Below, piece by piece: positions 17,298 through 26,705 of a DNA stretch of 34,034 nt (position 1 is its first letter; each line of letters starts with the position of its first letter). The notes beneath the pieces are model-generated. The model was given only the letters and a program-made list of their open reading frames with translations. It did no database searches and was not told the DNA's origin. The DNA is from JBBIMP01 sp037444305. GTDB taxonomy: Bacteria > Acidobacteriota > UBA6911. A program made the position numbers and the translations under genes. The stretch spans positions 1-34,034 of the forward strand of contig JBBIMP010000051.1 of the NCBI GenBank assembly GCA_037444305.1, in the 5' to 3' direction.

Positions 17298-20200
17298 ATG
17301 AAAAGAGAGATGGTCACGATTGACGGAAACGAGGCTGCTGCCTACGTTGCTTTCAAGACTAACGAGGTGATCGCGATCTACCCGATCACCCCATCCTCCG
17401 CGATGGGTGAGTGGGCCGATGCCTGGGCCGCGGAAGGTCTCAGGAACATTTGGGGCACGGTCCCCTCGGTCACCGAAATGCAGAGCGAAGGCGGCGCCGC
17501 GGGCGCGGTCCACGGGGCGCTCCAGACCGGGGCCCTGACGACCACGTTCACGGCTTCGCAGGGCCTGCTCCTGATGATTCCCAACATGCTGAAGATCGCG
17601 GGCGAACTCACGTCGACGGTCTTTCACGTTTCCGCGCGCACGCTCGCCACGCACGCGCTCTCCATCTTCGGGGACCACAGCGACGTGATGGCCACGCGCA
17701 TGACGGGCTTCGGCCTGCTGGCCTCCAACTCCATCCAGGAAATCATGGACTTCGCGCTTATCGCGCAGGCGGCCACCCTGGAGGCGCGCGTCCCCTTCAT
17801 CCACTTCTTCGACGGATTCCGCAGCTCCCACGAGGTGATGAAGATCGAGCAGCTGAGCGACGACGACATCCGGGCGATGATCGACGACAAGCTCGTCCAC
17901 GCCCACCGTGAGCGGCGGATGACGCCGGAAAAGCCGGTCCTCAGGGGCACGGCGCAGAATCCCGACGTCTTCTTCCAGGCGCGGGAAGCCGGCAATCCGT
18001 ACTACCTGGCCGCGGCGGGAATCGTGCAGAAGACGATGGACAGGTTCGCCAAGGTCGTCGGCCGGCAGTACCGGCTCTTCGACTACCTGGGTGCCCCTGA
18101 CGCCGAGAGGGTACTCGTCATGATGGGCTCCGGAGCAGAGGCTGCGCAGGAGTTCGTGGAGCACCAGCTCGAAAAGGGCGACAAGATCGGGCTCGTGAAG
18201 GTCCGCCTCTACCGGCCGTTTTCGATGGAGGCCTTCGCCGGCGCGCTGCCCGCGAGCACGAAGGTGATCACCGTCCTGGACCGGACGAAGGAGCCCGGCG
18301 CGGGCGGCGAGCCGCTCTACAAGGACGTCGTTACGGCGGTGGCAGAGGCCATGGGTGCGGGCGTCGCACCGTTCAAGTTCTTCCCCAGGATCACCGGCGG
18401 ACGCTACGGCCTCGCCTCCAAGGAGTTCACGCCCGCCATGGTACGCGGGGTGTTCGAGGAGATGAAGAAGGAACAGCCGAAAAACCGCTTCACCGTCGGC
18501 ATCCAGGATGACGTAACGCACAGCTCCATCGACTACGACCCCGCCTTCTCGACGGAACAGGACGACGTCTTCCGCGGGCTGTTCTACGGCCTGGGGGCCG
18601 ACGGCACGGTCGGGGCGAACAAGAACTCGATCAAAATCATCGGCGAGGACACGCCGAACTGGGCGCAGGGCTACTTCGTCTACGACTCGCGCAAGAGCGG
18701 GGCGGTCACGATTTCCCACCTGCGCTTCGGGCCGCGGCCGATCCACTCGACCTACCTGATCAACAAGGCCCAGTTCATCGCCTGCCACCAGTTCGTCTTC
18801 CTCGAGCGCTACGACATGCTGAAGGACGCCCTGCCGGGCGCGACCTTCCTGCTGAACAGCCCCTTCGGGCCGGACGAGGTGTGGGACAAGCTGCCGCGCA
18901 GCATGCAGCAGCAGATGATCGACAAGAAAATCCGCTTCTACGTGATCGACGGGTACAACGTCGCCAAGGAAACAGGGATGGGCGGGCGTGTGAACACCAT
19001 CATGCAGACCTGCTTCTTCGCCATCTCGGGCGTGCTCCCGCGGGAGGAGGCGATCGCCTCGATCAAATCCTCGATCGAAAAGACCTACGGCGCCAAGGGC
19101 GAGGAGGTCGTGCTCAAGAACTTCGAGGCGGTCGAGCAGACGCTGGCCAACCTGCACGAGGTGAAGGTGCCCGGCAAGGTCACAAGCAGCTGGGAACGTC
19201 TGCCCGCCATTTCGGACCAGGCGCCCGAATTCGTCCGGAACGTCCTGGGCTCGATCGCGGCCAACAAGGGGGAGACGCTCCCGGTGAGCGCGTTCCCCGT
19301 CGACGGCACGTTTCCCACCGGCACCTCGCAGTGGGACAAGCGCAACATCGCGCTCGAGATCCCCGCGTGGGATCCCGAGGTCTGCATCCAGTGCGGCAAG
19401 TGCTCGCTCGTCTGCCCGCACGCCGCCATCCGGATCAAGGCCTATGACAAGAGCCTGACCGCGAAGGCGCCCGCCACCTTCAAATGGATGGACGCCAAGG
19501 GCAAGGAGTTCGAGGAGGGGCTGGCCTACACGATCCAGGTGGCGCCGGAGGACTGCACGGGCTGCACCCTGTGCGTGAACGTCTGCCCGGCCAAGAACAA
19601 GAAGGAGACGCGGCTCAAGGCGATCAACATGGTGCCGCAGATCCCGATCCGTCAGCAGGAGCGCGAGAACTACGACTTCTTCCTGGACATCCCGGAGTAT
19701 GACCGCAGCAAGATCAACATGAAGAACATCAAGGCCAACCAGTTGCTGCAGCCGCTGTTCGAGTACTCGACGGCCTGCTCCGGCTGCGGCGAGACCCCGT
19801 ACGTCAAGCTGATGACCCAGCTGTTCGGCGACCGGATGATGATCGCCAACGCGACCGGCTGCTCCTCGATCTACGGCGGGAACCTGCCGACGACGCCCTA
19901 CACCACCAACAAGGACGGGCATGGGCCGACCTGGTCGAACTCCCTCTTCGAGGACAACGCCGAATTCGGCTTCGGCTTCCGGCTGACCATCGACAAGCAC
20001 TCCGAGATGGCGCGCGAGCTGGTCGCCGGGCTGGCGGACAAGATCGGCGCCGAGCTGGCGTCTGAGCTCCTCGCCGCGGACCAGTCCGACGAGGGCGGGA
20101 TTCAGAAACAGCGGGCGCGGGTGGCGAAGCTGAAGCAGATCCTGGCGAAAGTCGACTCCCCCGAGGCGCGCAACCTGCTGTCGATCGCGGGCTACCTGGT

Positions 20201-20870
20201 GCGGAAGAGCGTCTGGATCCTCGGCGGGGACGGCTGGGCCTACGACATCGGCTACGGCGGGCTGGACCACGTCCTGGCCATGGGCCGCGACGTGAACATC
20301 CTGGTGATGGACACCGAGGTGTACTCCAACACCGGCGGCCAGATGTCCAAATCGACGCCGCGTGCGGCCGTGGCCAAGTTCGCGGCCGGCGGCAAGCAGG
20401 CGGCCAAGAAGGACCTCGGACTGCACGCCATCAGCTACGGCAGCGTCTACGTGGCCACCGTGGCCATGGGGGCGAACGACGCGCAGACGGTCCGGGCCTT
20501 CCTCGAGGCCGAGTCCTACCCCGGCACCTCGATCATCATCGCCTACAGCCACTGCATCGCCCACGGGATCGACATGTCCATGGGCATGTCGAACCAGAAG
20601 GCGGCGGTGGACAGCGGCTACTGGCCGCTCTATCGCTTCGACCCCAGGCTGGCCGAGGAAGGCAGGAATCCTCTGCAGCTCGACTCCAAGCCGCCGCGAA
20701 TTCCGCTGAAGGAATACGCGTACATGGAAACCCGGTACAAAATGCTGGCGCTGGCCAAGCCCGAGGAGGCAAAGCACCTCCTGGAACTGGCGCAGCAGGA
20801 TGTCTACGCGCGCTACCGGATGTACGAGCAGCTGGCTTCGTTCAGCTACGCGGAGAAGAAGAAAGCCTAG
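17298..20870 (+). CDS. nifJ: Pyruvate:ferredoxin (flavodoxin) oxidoreductase, single chain
   Basis: A 1190-residue cytoplasmic enzyme that converts pyruvate and CoA to acetyl-CoA, CO2 and reduced ferredoxin, the usual length of the homodimeric form. It has YPITPSS at 28-34 and EMQSEGGAAGAVHGAL for the pyrimidine side of thiamine diphosphate. Two ferredoxin-type 4Fe-4S clusters are bound by Cys696/699/702/706 and Cys753/756/759/763. The proximal cluster has Cys827, 830, 855 and 1086, and the diphosphate site follows (NATGCSSIYGGNLPTTPY and the GDGWAYDIGYGG region). All cluster ligands are intact. The ATG follows AAGGTGAG. It is monocistronic, with a strong terminator just downstream. It marks anaerobic or low-potential pyruvate metabolism. 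Confidence 0.97.
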   Translation: MKREMVTIDGNEAAAYVAFKTNEVIAIYPITPSSAMGEWADAWAAEGLRNIWGTVPSVTEMQSEGGAAGAVHGALQTGALTTTFTASQGLLLMIPNMLKIAGELTSTVFHVSARTLATHALSIFGDHSDVMATRMTGFGLLASNSIQEIMDFALIAQAATLEARVPFIHFFDGFRSSHEVMKIEQLSDDDIRAMIDDKLVHAHRERRMTPEKPVLRGTAQNPDVFFQAREAGNPYYLAAAGIVQKTMDRFAKVVGRQYRLFDYLGAPDAERVLVMMGSGAEAAQEFVEHQLEKGDKIGLVKVRLYRPFSMEAFAGALPASTKVITVLDRTKEPGAGGEPLYKDVVTAVAEAMGAGVAPFKFFPRITGGRYGLASKEFTPAMVRGVFEEMKKEQPKNRFTVGIQDDVTHSSIDYDPAFSTEQDDVFRGLFYGLGADGTVGANKNSIKIIGEDTPNWAQGYFVYDSRKSGAVTISHLRFGPRPIHSTYLINKAQFIACHQFVFLERYDMLKDALPGATFLLNSPFGPDEVWDKLPRSMQQQMIDKKIRFYVIDGYNVAKETGMGGRVNTIMQTCFFAISGVLPREEAIASIKSSIEKTYGAKGEEVVLKNFEAVEQTLANLHEVKVPGKVTSSWERLPAISDQAPEFVRNVLGSIAANKGETLPVSAFPVDGTFPTGTSQWDKRNIALEIPAWDPEVCIQCGKCSLVCPHAAIRIKAYDKSLTAKAPATFKWMDAKGKEFEEGLAYTIQVAPEDCTGCTLCVNVCPAKNKKETRLKAINMVPQIPIRQQERENYDFFLDIPEYDRSKINMKNIKANQLLQPLFEYSTACSGCGETPYVKLMTQLFGDRMMIANATGCSSIYGGNLPTTPYTTNKDGHGPTWSNSLFEDNAEFGFGFRLTIDKHSEMARELVAGLADKIGAELASELLAADQSDEGGIQKQRARVAKLKQILAKVDSPEARNLLSIAGYLVRKSVWILGGDGWAYDIGYGGLDHVLAMGRDVNILVMDTEVYSNTGGQMSKSTPRAAVAKFAAGGKQAAKKDLGLHAISYGSVYVATVAMGANDAQTVRAFLEAESYPGTSIIIAYSHCIAHGIDMSMGMSNQKAAVDSGYWPLYRFDPRLAEEGRNPLQLDSKPPRIPLKEYAYMETRYKMLALAKPEEAKHLLELAQQDVYARYRMYEQLASFSYAEKKKA

Positions 20871-20882
20871 GAATCCGCAAGG

Positions 20883-20936
20883 GCCACGAATTCCACGAAT
20901 TCGCGCAATTCGTGGAATTCGTGGCGGCTGTTTTTT
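20883..20936 (+). terminator. Strong intrinsic terminator of the oxidoreductase gene
   Basis: A perfect 19-bp stem (20883-20901 with 20907-20925) built from two copies of CCACGAATT closes a CGCGC loop and is followed by GGCTG and six T (20931-20936). It ends transcription 3' of the oxidoreductase and lies just before the end of the convergent lhgO gene. A related sequence recurs at 30289-30350. Confidence 0.8.
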
Positions 20937-20947
20937 CGCTTTCAGGG

Positions 20948-22165
20948 TCAGGAAGGCAAACCGAAAGACCGGGCTGCGACGGCGGCGATGCGGCGGCCGA
21001 TGGCGATGGACGCGGTGGCCGCCGGAGAGGGCGCGTTGAGCACGTGGACGGCCCGCGGCGCCTCGAAGATCCGAAAGTCATCGCAGAGCGCACCGTTGCG
21101 CGCGACAGTCTGCGCCCGGACGCCAGAGCCGCCGGGCAGCAGGTCGCGGTCTTCCAGATCGGGCACCAGCTTCTGCAGGGCGCGCAAAAAGGCGGCGCGG
21201 CTGATCGAGCGATAGATCTCGTACAGGCCCGTGCGCCAGTGGCGGGCCGACATCCTCCAGAAGCCGCCGTATGCCAACATCTCTGCAAGATCGGGCAGAT
21301 TCATATCCCTGAGCCGGTATCCCTGGCGGGCAAAGGCCAGGACGGCGTTAGGCCCTGCCTCCGGATCTCCATCGATCCTTTTCGTGAAGTGCACCCCGAG
21401 GAAAGGAAATTCAGGGTTGGGCACCGGATAAATCAGCCCGCGAACCACCCGGCTTTCCGGCCGCAGCGTGTAATACTCGCCGCGGAAGGGCACGACCATG
21501 ACTTCGGGCCGGGCGCCGGCCATCCGGGCGATGCGGTCCGCATAAAGCCCCCCGCAGTTAAGCAGGTTCTTCGCGCGCACCATGCCGCGAGCAGTCTCGA
21601 CCAGCAGCGGTTCCCCTTGCGTCCGCCGAACGGCCGCCACGCGCGAGTTCGTGAGAATGCGCCCGCCCCGTCCTGCAATAACATGCGCCATGGCCCCTGC
21701 GACCCGGCGGAAGTCAACAATGGCCGTGTTGGGGCTGTGTATGGCCCGCAGGGCCTGCACCCTCGGCTCCAGTTCGCGGGCGCGCTCCGGACCGATCAGC
21801 TGCAGACCGGGGACTCCGTTGGCGACTCCACGCTCGTAGAGGGACTGCAGCTGTGGCAGTTCCGACTCCTCCGTAGCCGCGATCACCTTGCCGCAATTGT
21901 CGTACGGGACTCCTTGTTCTTCACAAAAAGCCTTGAGTAGGCGCACCCCCTCGACACAGAGCTCCGCCTTCGCCGAACCGGGCTTGTAATAGATGCCCGC
22001 GTGTATCACGCCGCTGTTGTGGCCCGTCTGATGGGACGCCAGTTCGGCTTCTTTTTCAAGTATTGCCAGACCGATCCCGGGGTAGCGTTCCGTCAGGGCG
22101 AGCGCCGTGCCGAGCCCCACGATGCCGCCACCCACAATGACAATCTCAAACGTATCCGAATTCAT
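20948..22165 (-). CDS. lhgO: L-2-hydroxyglutarate oxidase
   Basis: A 405-residue FAD-dependent enzyme that oxidises L-2-hydroxyglutarate to 2-oxoglutarate, passing electrons to the quinone pool in known members. The N-terminal dinucleotide motif is IVIVGGGIVGLGTALAL. Family signatures follow: HQTGHNSGVIHAGIYYKPGS, CGKVIAATEE, VDFRRVAGAM, LLNCGGLYADRIA, FRGEYYTLRPE, GLIYPVPNPEFPFLGVHFT and GPNAVLAFARQGY. The ATG at 22165 is preferred over a TTG two codons earlier. The length is normal for the family. It is divergently transcribed from the receptor gene at 22311. It may salvage a by-product of 2-oxoglutarate metabolism. Confidence 0.93.
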   Translation of the reverse strand: MNSDTFEIVIVGGGIVGLGTALALTERYPGIGLAILEKEAELASHQTGHNSGVIHAGIYYKPGSAKAELCVEGVRLLKAFCEEQGVPYDNCGKVIAATEESELPQLQSLYERGVANGVPGLQLIGPERARELEPRVQALRAIHSPNTAIVDFRRVAGAMAHVIAGRGGRILTNSRVAAVRRTQGEPLLVETARGMVRAKNLLNCGGLYADRIARMAGARPEVMVVPFRGEYYTLRPESRVVRGLIYPVPNPEFPFLGVHFTKRIDGDPEAGPNAVLAFARQGYRLRDMNLPDLAEMLAYGGFWRMSARHWRTGLYEIYRSISRAAFLRALQKLVPDLEDRDLLPGGSGVRAQTVARNGALCDDFRIFEAPRAVHVLNAPSPAATASIAIGRRIAAVAARSFGLPS

Positions 22166-22310
22166 AGGCAAATGAATAAAGGCATCCTTTTATCACTGGC
22201 AGGGAATAATGCCAAGGCGCAACCGGATCCCGGTTCATCCGCCCGAATGCGCCTGCCATTCGCCTTTTCGAAAGCGCGCCTTTGACAGAGATTAGGGATA
22301 AAATAGGTGC

Positions 22311-24773
22311 ATGAGGGAGCTACTAAACAAAGCATGTCCCGCCGTACTGCTCTTCTCTCTGACTGCCGCCGCGGGACTCCATGCGGCCCAGCTGTCGGTC
22401 CAGGGGCGGGTGGTGGACGAAAACGGCCTCGCCGTGCACGGAGCCAAGCTCACCATCTCGGGCGGCGCCTTCGCCGAACCGGCAGTCACCTTCACCGACG
22501 AGGCCGGCCGCTTCGTGTTTCCGGACGTGCCGCCGGGAGAATACCACCTGCAGGTCGAAAAACTCGGTTTCTACGCCTTCGTCTCCCGGCCCTCCCTTGT
22601 CGTGGAGCGCGCCACGACCCTGGAGATCCGGCTAAATCACGAGCAGGAGTACGAGGAGCGGGTGGACGTGGTCTACTCCGCCCCCATCATCGACCGGCAC
22701 GAGGCTTCGAGCCAGACGACGCTGAAGGCATCCCAGATCATCGACCTTCCGTTTCCCGCCAGCCACGATTTTCGCAACGCCCTCCCGATGATCCCCGGGG
22801 TGGTGAAGGACAACCGGGGCCGGATCCGGATGAACGGCGGCGCCGAGGACCAGGTCTACTACGCCCTCGATGGGTTCAATATCGCCGGCCCGGCCAGCGG
22901 CATCCTGGAAAACCGGCTCTCTGTCGACGCGCTGCGCGCAGTGCGGGTGGAGTCGAGCCGCTACTCGGTGGAGTTCGGCAAGGGCTCGGCGGGCACCATC
23001 GCTATGGAGAGCAGCCGCGGGGACGACCAGTTCCGCTATTCGGCAACGAATTTCCTCCCCTCCTACGAATTTCACAACGGCCTGGTCCTGAGCAACTGGA
23101 ACCCGCGCGCAACCGTCTCCGGCCCCATCCTCGCGGGCCGGGTGTGGTATTTCAACGCCCTCGACCTGCAATACGATCTCAACGTCGTGGACGCCCTGCC
23201 GGCGGATGCCAACCGCAGCCGCAGCTGGTACGGGAGCAACCTCACGAGGATCCAGGCCAACCTGAACCCGAGAAACATCCTGACCGCGAGCTTTCTACTG
23301 AACTTCCAGGAGTCCCGCCACTATGGGCTCAACGCGCTCGCACCGAAGGAGACCACGCGCAACCGGCACAACCGGCTCTATTTCTTCAGCCTCAAAAACG
23401 AAGCCTACCCCGGCGGCTGGTTCCTGGAGTCCGGGCTCGCGGTCAACCGGACCCGCAACCGGGAAACACCCCTCGGCCGCGAGCTCTACACCATCCGGCC
23501 CGACGGCCTTTCCGGCAACTACTTCCTGCGCTCGGAGGGGAGCGCCCGCCGCGTGCAGGTCCTCGTGAATGCCCACGCCCCCGCGAAGGAGTGGCACGGC
23601 CGCCACCTCATCAAGTTCGGCGTGGACGCAAACGTCATCGATTACCGGCAGAACTCCGACCGTCGGCCGTTCGAGGTGCTCCGGCGGGACGGCACGCGCG
23701 TGCGGCGGGTGTCGTTCACGGGGGAACCGGGGTACGAGAACGAAAACTTCGAGTTCGGAGCGCACCTGAAGGACCGCTGGGCGCTCAGCGAGAGGGTGAT
23801 GCTCGAGAACGGTCTCCGCCTCGACTGGGACAGCACCCAGCGCCGCTGGCTCTGGTCGCCGCGCACCGCCGCCACCTGGAGCCCGCGCGGTTCCCCGGAT
23901 ACCAAGCTTTCGGCCGGGCTGGGGATTTTTCGCGACGCCACCAACCTGGCGCTGGTCTCGCGGCGGCTGGACCAGGCCCGGATCGAGACCTTTTTCGGAC
24001 CCGACGGCAAAACCGTTGCCGGTGGGCCGGTGCGCACCTCCTACCACGGGGAGCCCTCCGGCCTCACGCCGCCCCTGTACCTGAACGCGAGCCTGGGCTG
24101 GGAGCAGAAGCTGCCGCGCGGTTTTTACTTTCGGACCAACCTCATACACCGGCGCGGAAACAGCGGATGGACCTATGCCGAGGCGGAACCTGCCGCCCAG
24201 ACGGATCCGGCGGACCGGCGGTTCGTGCTTTCCGGAAGCCGCAGGGATCGCTACTCCCTCGCAGAGTTGACCCTGACGCGCACGTTCGCCGAGAAATACC
24301 CGTGGATGCTCTCCTATGCGCGCTCCCGCGCCCGGTCTTCGGCCGCGATCGATTTTTCCCTCGAAAATCCGCTGTTCGCCGGGCAGACGGGCGGCCCGCT
24401 GGACTGGGATGTACCCCATCGCCTTATCTCCTGGGCCTTCCTGCCGGCGCCCTGGCTGAAGAAATACACGCTGACCTACGTCCTGGAATGGCACACCGGC
24501 TTCCCGTTCACGGTGGTGAACGAGCGCCAGGCCGTCCTGGGGGCGCCCAACAGCCGGCGGTTTCCCGACTATTTCAGCCTGAACCTCCACGTCGAGAGAC
24601 GGTTCAAAATGTGGCGGTACCAGTGGGCGCTGCGCGCCGGTTTCAATAACATCACCGGCCACAGGAATCCCGTGGTGGTCGTCAACAACATCGACTCCCC
24701 GAATTTCCGGGAATTCGACAGAGGTCAGGGGAGAGCGTTCACGGGGCGGATCCGGTTGATCGGCCGAAACTGA
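22311..24773 (+). CDS. TonB-dependent-receptor-like outer-membrane protein with CarboxypepD-type domain
   Basis: An 820-residue outer-membrane protein. A signal peptide (LLFSLTAAAGLHA) is followed by a carboxypeptidase-regulatory-like beta sandwich at about 27-110 (VQGRVVDENGLAVHGAKLTISGG cut by DEAGRFVFPDVPPGEYHLQV). A plug domain spans about 120-230 (LPMIPGVVKDNRGRIRMNGG, YYALDGFN, VEVSS-type strand and EFGKGSAGTI), then a long barrel of alternating aromatic strands. The substrate is not evident. It is shorter than the 1000-residue receptors typical of the CarboxypepD class, and the C-terminus ends RLIGRN rather than with an aromatic residue. Upstream is the divergent lhgO gene; downstream is a convergent terminator. 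No TonB/ExbB/ExbD genes are in the window. Confidence 0.85.
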   Translation: MRELLNKACPAVLLFSLTAAAGLHAAQLSVQGRVVDENGLAVHGAKLTISGGAFAEPAVTFTDEAGRFVFPDVPPGEYHLQVEKLGFYAFVSRPSLVVERATTLEIRLNHEQEYEERVDVVYSAPIIDRHEASSQTTLKASQIIDLPFPASHDFRNALPMIPGVVKDNRGRIRMNGGAEDQVYYALDGFNIAGPASGILENRLSVDALRAVRVESSRYSVEFGKGSAGTIAMESSRGDDQFRYSATNFLPSYEFHNGLVLSNWNPRATVSGPILAGRVWYFNALDLQYDLNVVDALPADANRSRSWYGSNLTRIQANLNPRNILTASFLLNFQESRHYGLNALAPKETTRNRHNRLYFFSLKNEAYPGGWFLESGLAVNRTRNRETPLGRELYTIRPDGLSGNYFLRSEGSARRVQVLVNAHAPAKEWHGRHLIKFGVDANVIDYRQNSDRRPFEVLRRDGTRVRRVSFTGEPGYENENFEFGAHLKDRWALSERVMLENGLRLDWDSTQRRWLWSPRTAATWSPRGSPDTKLSAGLGIFRDATNLALVSRRLDQARIETFFGPDGKTVAGGPVRTSYHGEPSGLTPPLYLNASLGWEQKLPRGFYFRTNLIHRRGNSGWTYAEAEPAAQTDPADRRFVLSGSRRDRYSLAELTLTRTFAEKYPWMLSYARSRARSSAAIDFSLENPLFAGQTGGPLDWDVPHRLISWAFLPAPWLKKYTLTYVLEWHTGFPFTVVNERQAVLGAPNSRRFPDYFSLNLHVERRFKMWRYQWALRAGFNNITGHRNPVVVVNNIDSPNFREFDRGQGRAFTGRIRLIGRN

Positions 24774-24861
24774 TGCGGAGGCGTACTCCGCGAGCGCGGC
24801 ACGTTCCACGGGCCGGCCGTCGTCCGCACCATCCCGGGAAGGTGAAGCGGGGGAAATAAGG

Positions 24862-24895
24862 GGAGCCGGACAAGGCGCTCCGCCCGTCCGGCTCC
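24862..24895. terminator. Hairpin between convergent genes
   Basis: GGAGCCGGAC (24862-24871) pairs with GTCCGGCTCC (24886-24895), with a further GGCG/CGCC pairing inside. It lies between the ends of the receptor gene and the minus-strand DUF4920 gene and probably terminates both; no long T run is present. Confidence 0.5.
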
Positions 24896-24915
24896 GGAGA
24901 ATCGAAAACCGAAGA

Positions 24916-25410
24916 CTAGTGGATGTGCGTCAGAACGGCGCCCAGCCCCTTCAGGCGATAGGTGGCTTTCGCATCCTCGGCGCAGGTGTGCTCGCCCTCG
25001 GCATGGCCTTCCTTGGCTTCACCGGTCTTGGCCTTGGCGCCAGCTGCCGGCTGCGCGGTGTGGGATTCCGTCGTCGCCTCGACCTTTTCCAGGATTCCCT
25101 GGGCCACGGCCGGCCAACCGGCGCTCTCCTTGGGGAAGACGATCACGCCGTCTTCAACCTTGACCTGGATTTCGGCGCCGGTCTTGGCGTCCTTGATCTT
25201 GATCCAGCAGCCCATGCTCTGGCACACGGACGTGATTTCGCCCTCGACACGGACCTCCTTGCCCACGTACTTGGCCGGATTCGCCAGAAGCTCGTGGATG
25301 GGCGTGGATTCCTTCAGCGTGACGGGCGCGCCCAGCTTCACCTCGTGGGCCCACAGGGCCACGGAAAAAGCGAGCGTCAGTGCTGCCGCGATTGACAGGG
25401 TCTTTTTCAT
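24916..25410 (-). CDS. DUF4920-type periplasmic protein
   Basis: A 164-residue secreted protein. Residues 1-21 form a signal peptide (MKKTLSIAAALTLAFSVALW). The mature part has the small OB-fold-like pattern of DUF4920 (NPAKYVGKEVRVEGEITSVC then MGCWIKIKD), with Cys63 and Cys68 in a CxxxxC pair. The tail is rich in Ala, Glu and His and holds another Cys, ending LTHIH, which could bind a metal. ATG at 25410 follows AGGAGA. Function in this family is not established; the nucleic-acid-binding-like fold and Cys/His residues are the only clues. It is transcribed in the same direction as the S1/P1-type nuclease 106 bp upstream, possibly together. Confidence 0.82.
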   Translation of the reverse strand: MKKTLSIAAALTLAFSVALWAHEVKLGAPVTLKESTPIHELLANPAKYVGKEVRVEGEITSVCQSMGCWIKIKDAKTGAEIQVKVEDGVIVFPKESAGWPAVAQGILEKVEATTESHTAQPAAGAKAKTGEAKEGHAEGEHTCAEDAKATYRLKGLGAVLTHIH

Positions 25411-25516
25411 GTGGTTTTCTCCTTTGACTCTCAATAAATGCCAGTAAATGGTAGCAGAATCCGGCCCCGGAACAAGGGGCCCGCATGCATTTTCCGCCGC
25501 GCCTTCCGGGGGCCGT

Positions 25517-26422
25517 TCACCGGCGCTCGGCGGTCACAGCTGAATCCACCCAGGCGGTGTACCAGAGGTTCGAGAGCAGTTGAGCGGCCGCCGCGAGGCG
25601 CTCGGCCACGAACTTCTTCGAAGCCGGGTTCCTGTTCGACTTGTCCCACCGCGCAGTCTTCTCCAGCCGGTACAACTCCGGAACCTTGTCCAGGCTGCTG
25701 AACAGGTGGTTCATTATCTCGGCAAAGGGGTCGTTCAGCCTTTTGGCCGTGGCGACCAGGGAGCTGAAATCCTCCCGCTTTATCTGCGCCCGCACGTACT
25801 CGGATTCGAACCGGCTGTGCAGGGGATCCCGTGAGAAATTCTCGGGGTTTGCGCTCCCCGACCACCCGTTGTAGTGAATTGTCGTGTGCAGCGGCTGCGC
25901 CCCGTCGGCGATGTAATGCCCCAGAACGCCGGCGTAATAGACAATGTTCTGCTCGACCTGTTCCTTTTCTGCGGGGTCCTGGGTTTCGCGCCACAGCCGG
26001 AACATCACCTGGACTTTTTCGTGGGTCTCCAGGGCCGCATAAGGCAGGAAGCCGACCTCCTTGGGCACCAGTCCCATTTCCCGCACCCAGTCGGTGAAGC
26101 GATAGCGGTCGTTGGGAATGACGGCAAACGCCCGGGGTCCCGCCATGTCCATGTCGATGAAGTGATCCGGGCCCCCGGCCTCCCGCAGAGCGGAGAACAG
26201 CTGCCGGTTGTCGCGCCACCGGTCGGGCTCCGGACCCAGAAAAACGATGCGCTCGACGGCCTTGGCGAAAAACGCCGGCATGTCGGCCGGAAGTTTCTCG
26301 ACGGCGACGCGGCTCACGTACCTGTGCCCCTCGTCCCCCCACCCGTGGAGGATCGCCGGCATCACGGCTGCAAAGGTCAAGGTGATTGAAAATACAAAGG
26401 CTGGAAGTCTGAATCTCTTCAT
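25517..26422 (-). CDS. S1/P1-type zinc-dependent nuclease
   Basis: A 301-residue secreted zinc enzyme of the S1/P1 nuclease and phospholipase C fold. The signal peptide (FVFSITLTFAAVMPAILHG) ends so that the mature protein begins WGDEGH (Trp28, His33). The N-terminal Trp amine and His coordinate zinc in this family. Further ligands appear in DHFIDMD, LGHYIADGAQPLHTTIHY and later His and Asp residues. Members degrade single-stranded nucleic acids or hydrolyse phospholipids in the periplasm or outside. ATG at 26422 has GGAG 6 nt upstream. The length fits the family. It probably scavenges phosphate or nucleotides; substrate type is not resolved. Confidence 0.83.
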   Translation of the reverse strand: MKRFRLPAFVFSITLTFAAVMPAILHGWGDEGHRYVSRVAVEKLPADMPAFFAKAVERIVFLGPEPDRWRDNRQLFSALREAGGPDHFIDMDMAGPRAFAVIPNDRYRFTDWVREMGLVPKEVGFLPYAALETHEKVQVMFRLWRETQDPAEKEQVEQNIVYYAGVLGHYIADGAQPLHTTIHYNGWSGSANPENFSRDPLHSRFESEYVRAQIKREDFSSLVATAKRLNDPFAEIMNHLFSSLDKVPELYRLEKTARWDKSNRNPASKKFVAERLAAAAQLLSNLWYTAWVDSAVTAERR

Positions 26423-26705
26423 CGGAACTCCTTTTTTCTGGCTGCGGCTCCCGCAGACTGCGCAGAATAGCAGATTTGGATCCCGCGCGCGGCGGGAAGT
26501 TACAGGGAAGCGGCGACTCGAAGACGGTTCACGAAGATCCGCAGCGCGGCACGCCCGCCGAAAAGAGACGGAAATCAGGACGCGGAAAAACGCGGGTGGA
26601 TAGCACGAGCTTTGGCAGCCAAAGCTCGTTCTATCCACTCGCCGATTTTGAGGTTCCAGCAGGATCCGTGTTCGTCCGCGTTCTTCCGTGTCCGCCTTGG
26701 TTCTT
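26423..26705. other. Gap with a long palindrome
   Basis: These 283 bp between two minus-strand genes carry no gene. They contain the 43-bp near-perfect palindrome at 26596-26638, flanked by a looser inverted pair (GGACGCGGAAAAACGCG on the left and CGCGTTCTTCCGTGTCC on the right). Confidence 0.5.
26596..26638. repeat. 43-bp near-perfect palindrome
   Basis: Two 21-base arms (left arm GTGGATAGCACGAGCTTTGG then C; right arm GCCAAAGCTCGTTCTATCCA then C) face each other across a single A, with one mismatch. As DNA it could extrude a cruciform; as RNA it folds into one long hairpin. Confidence 0.7.

Noticed and set aside
16995..20777. Long minus-strand frame opposite pyruvate:ferredoxin oxidoreductase
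   Set aside because: It has no domains and mirrors the conserved enzyme on the plus strand.
22277..22311. Consensus TTGACA promoter for the receptor gene
   Set aside because: The only AT-rich -10-like sequence follows after about 11 nt, too short for a working sigma-70 promoter.
22307..24649. Second plus-strand frame overlapping the receptor
   Set aside because: It lacks motifs, while the other frame has a signal peptide, CarboxypepD domain, plug and barrel.
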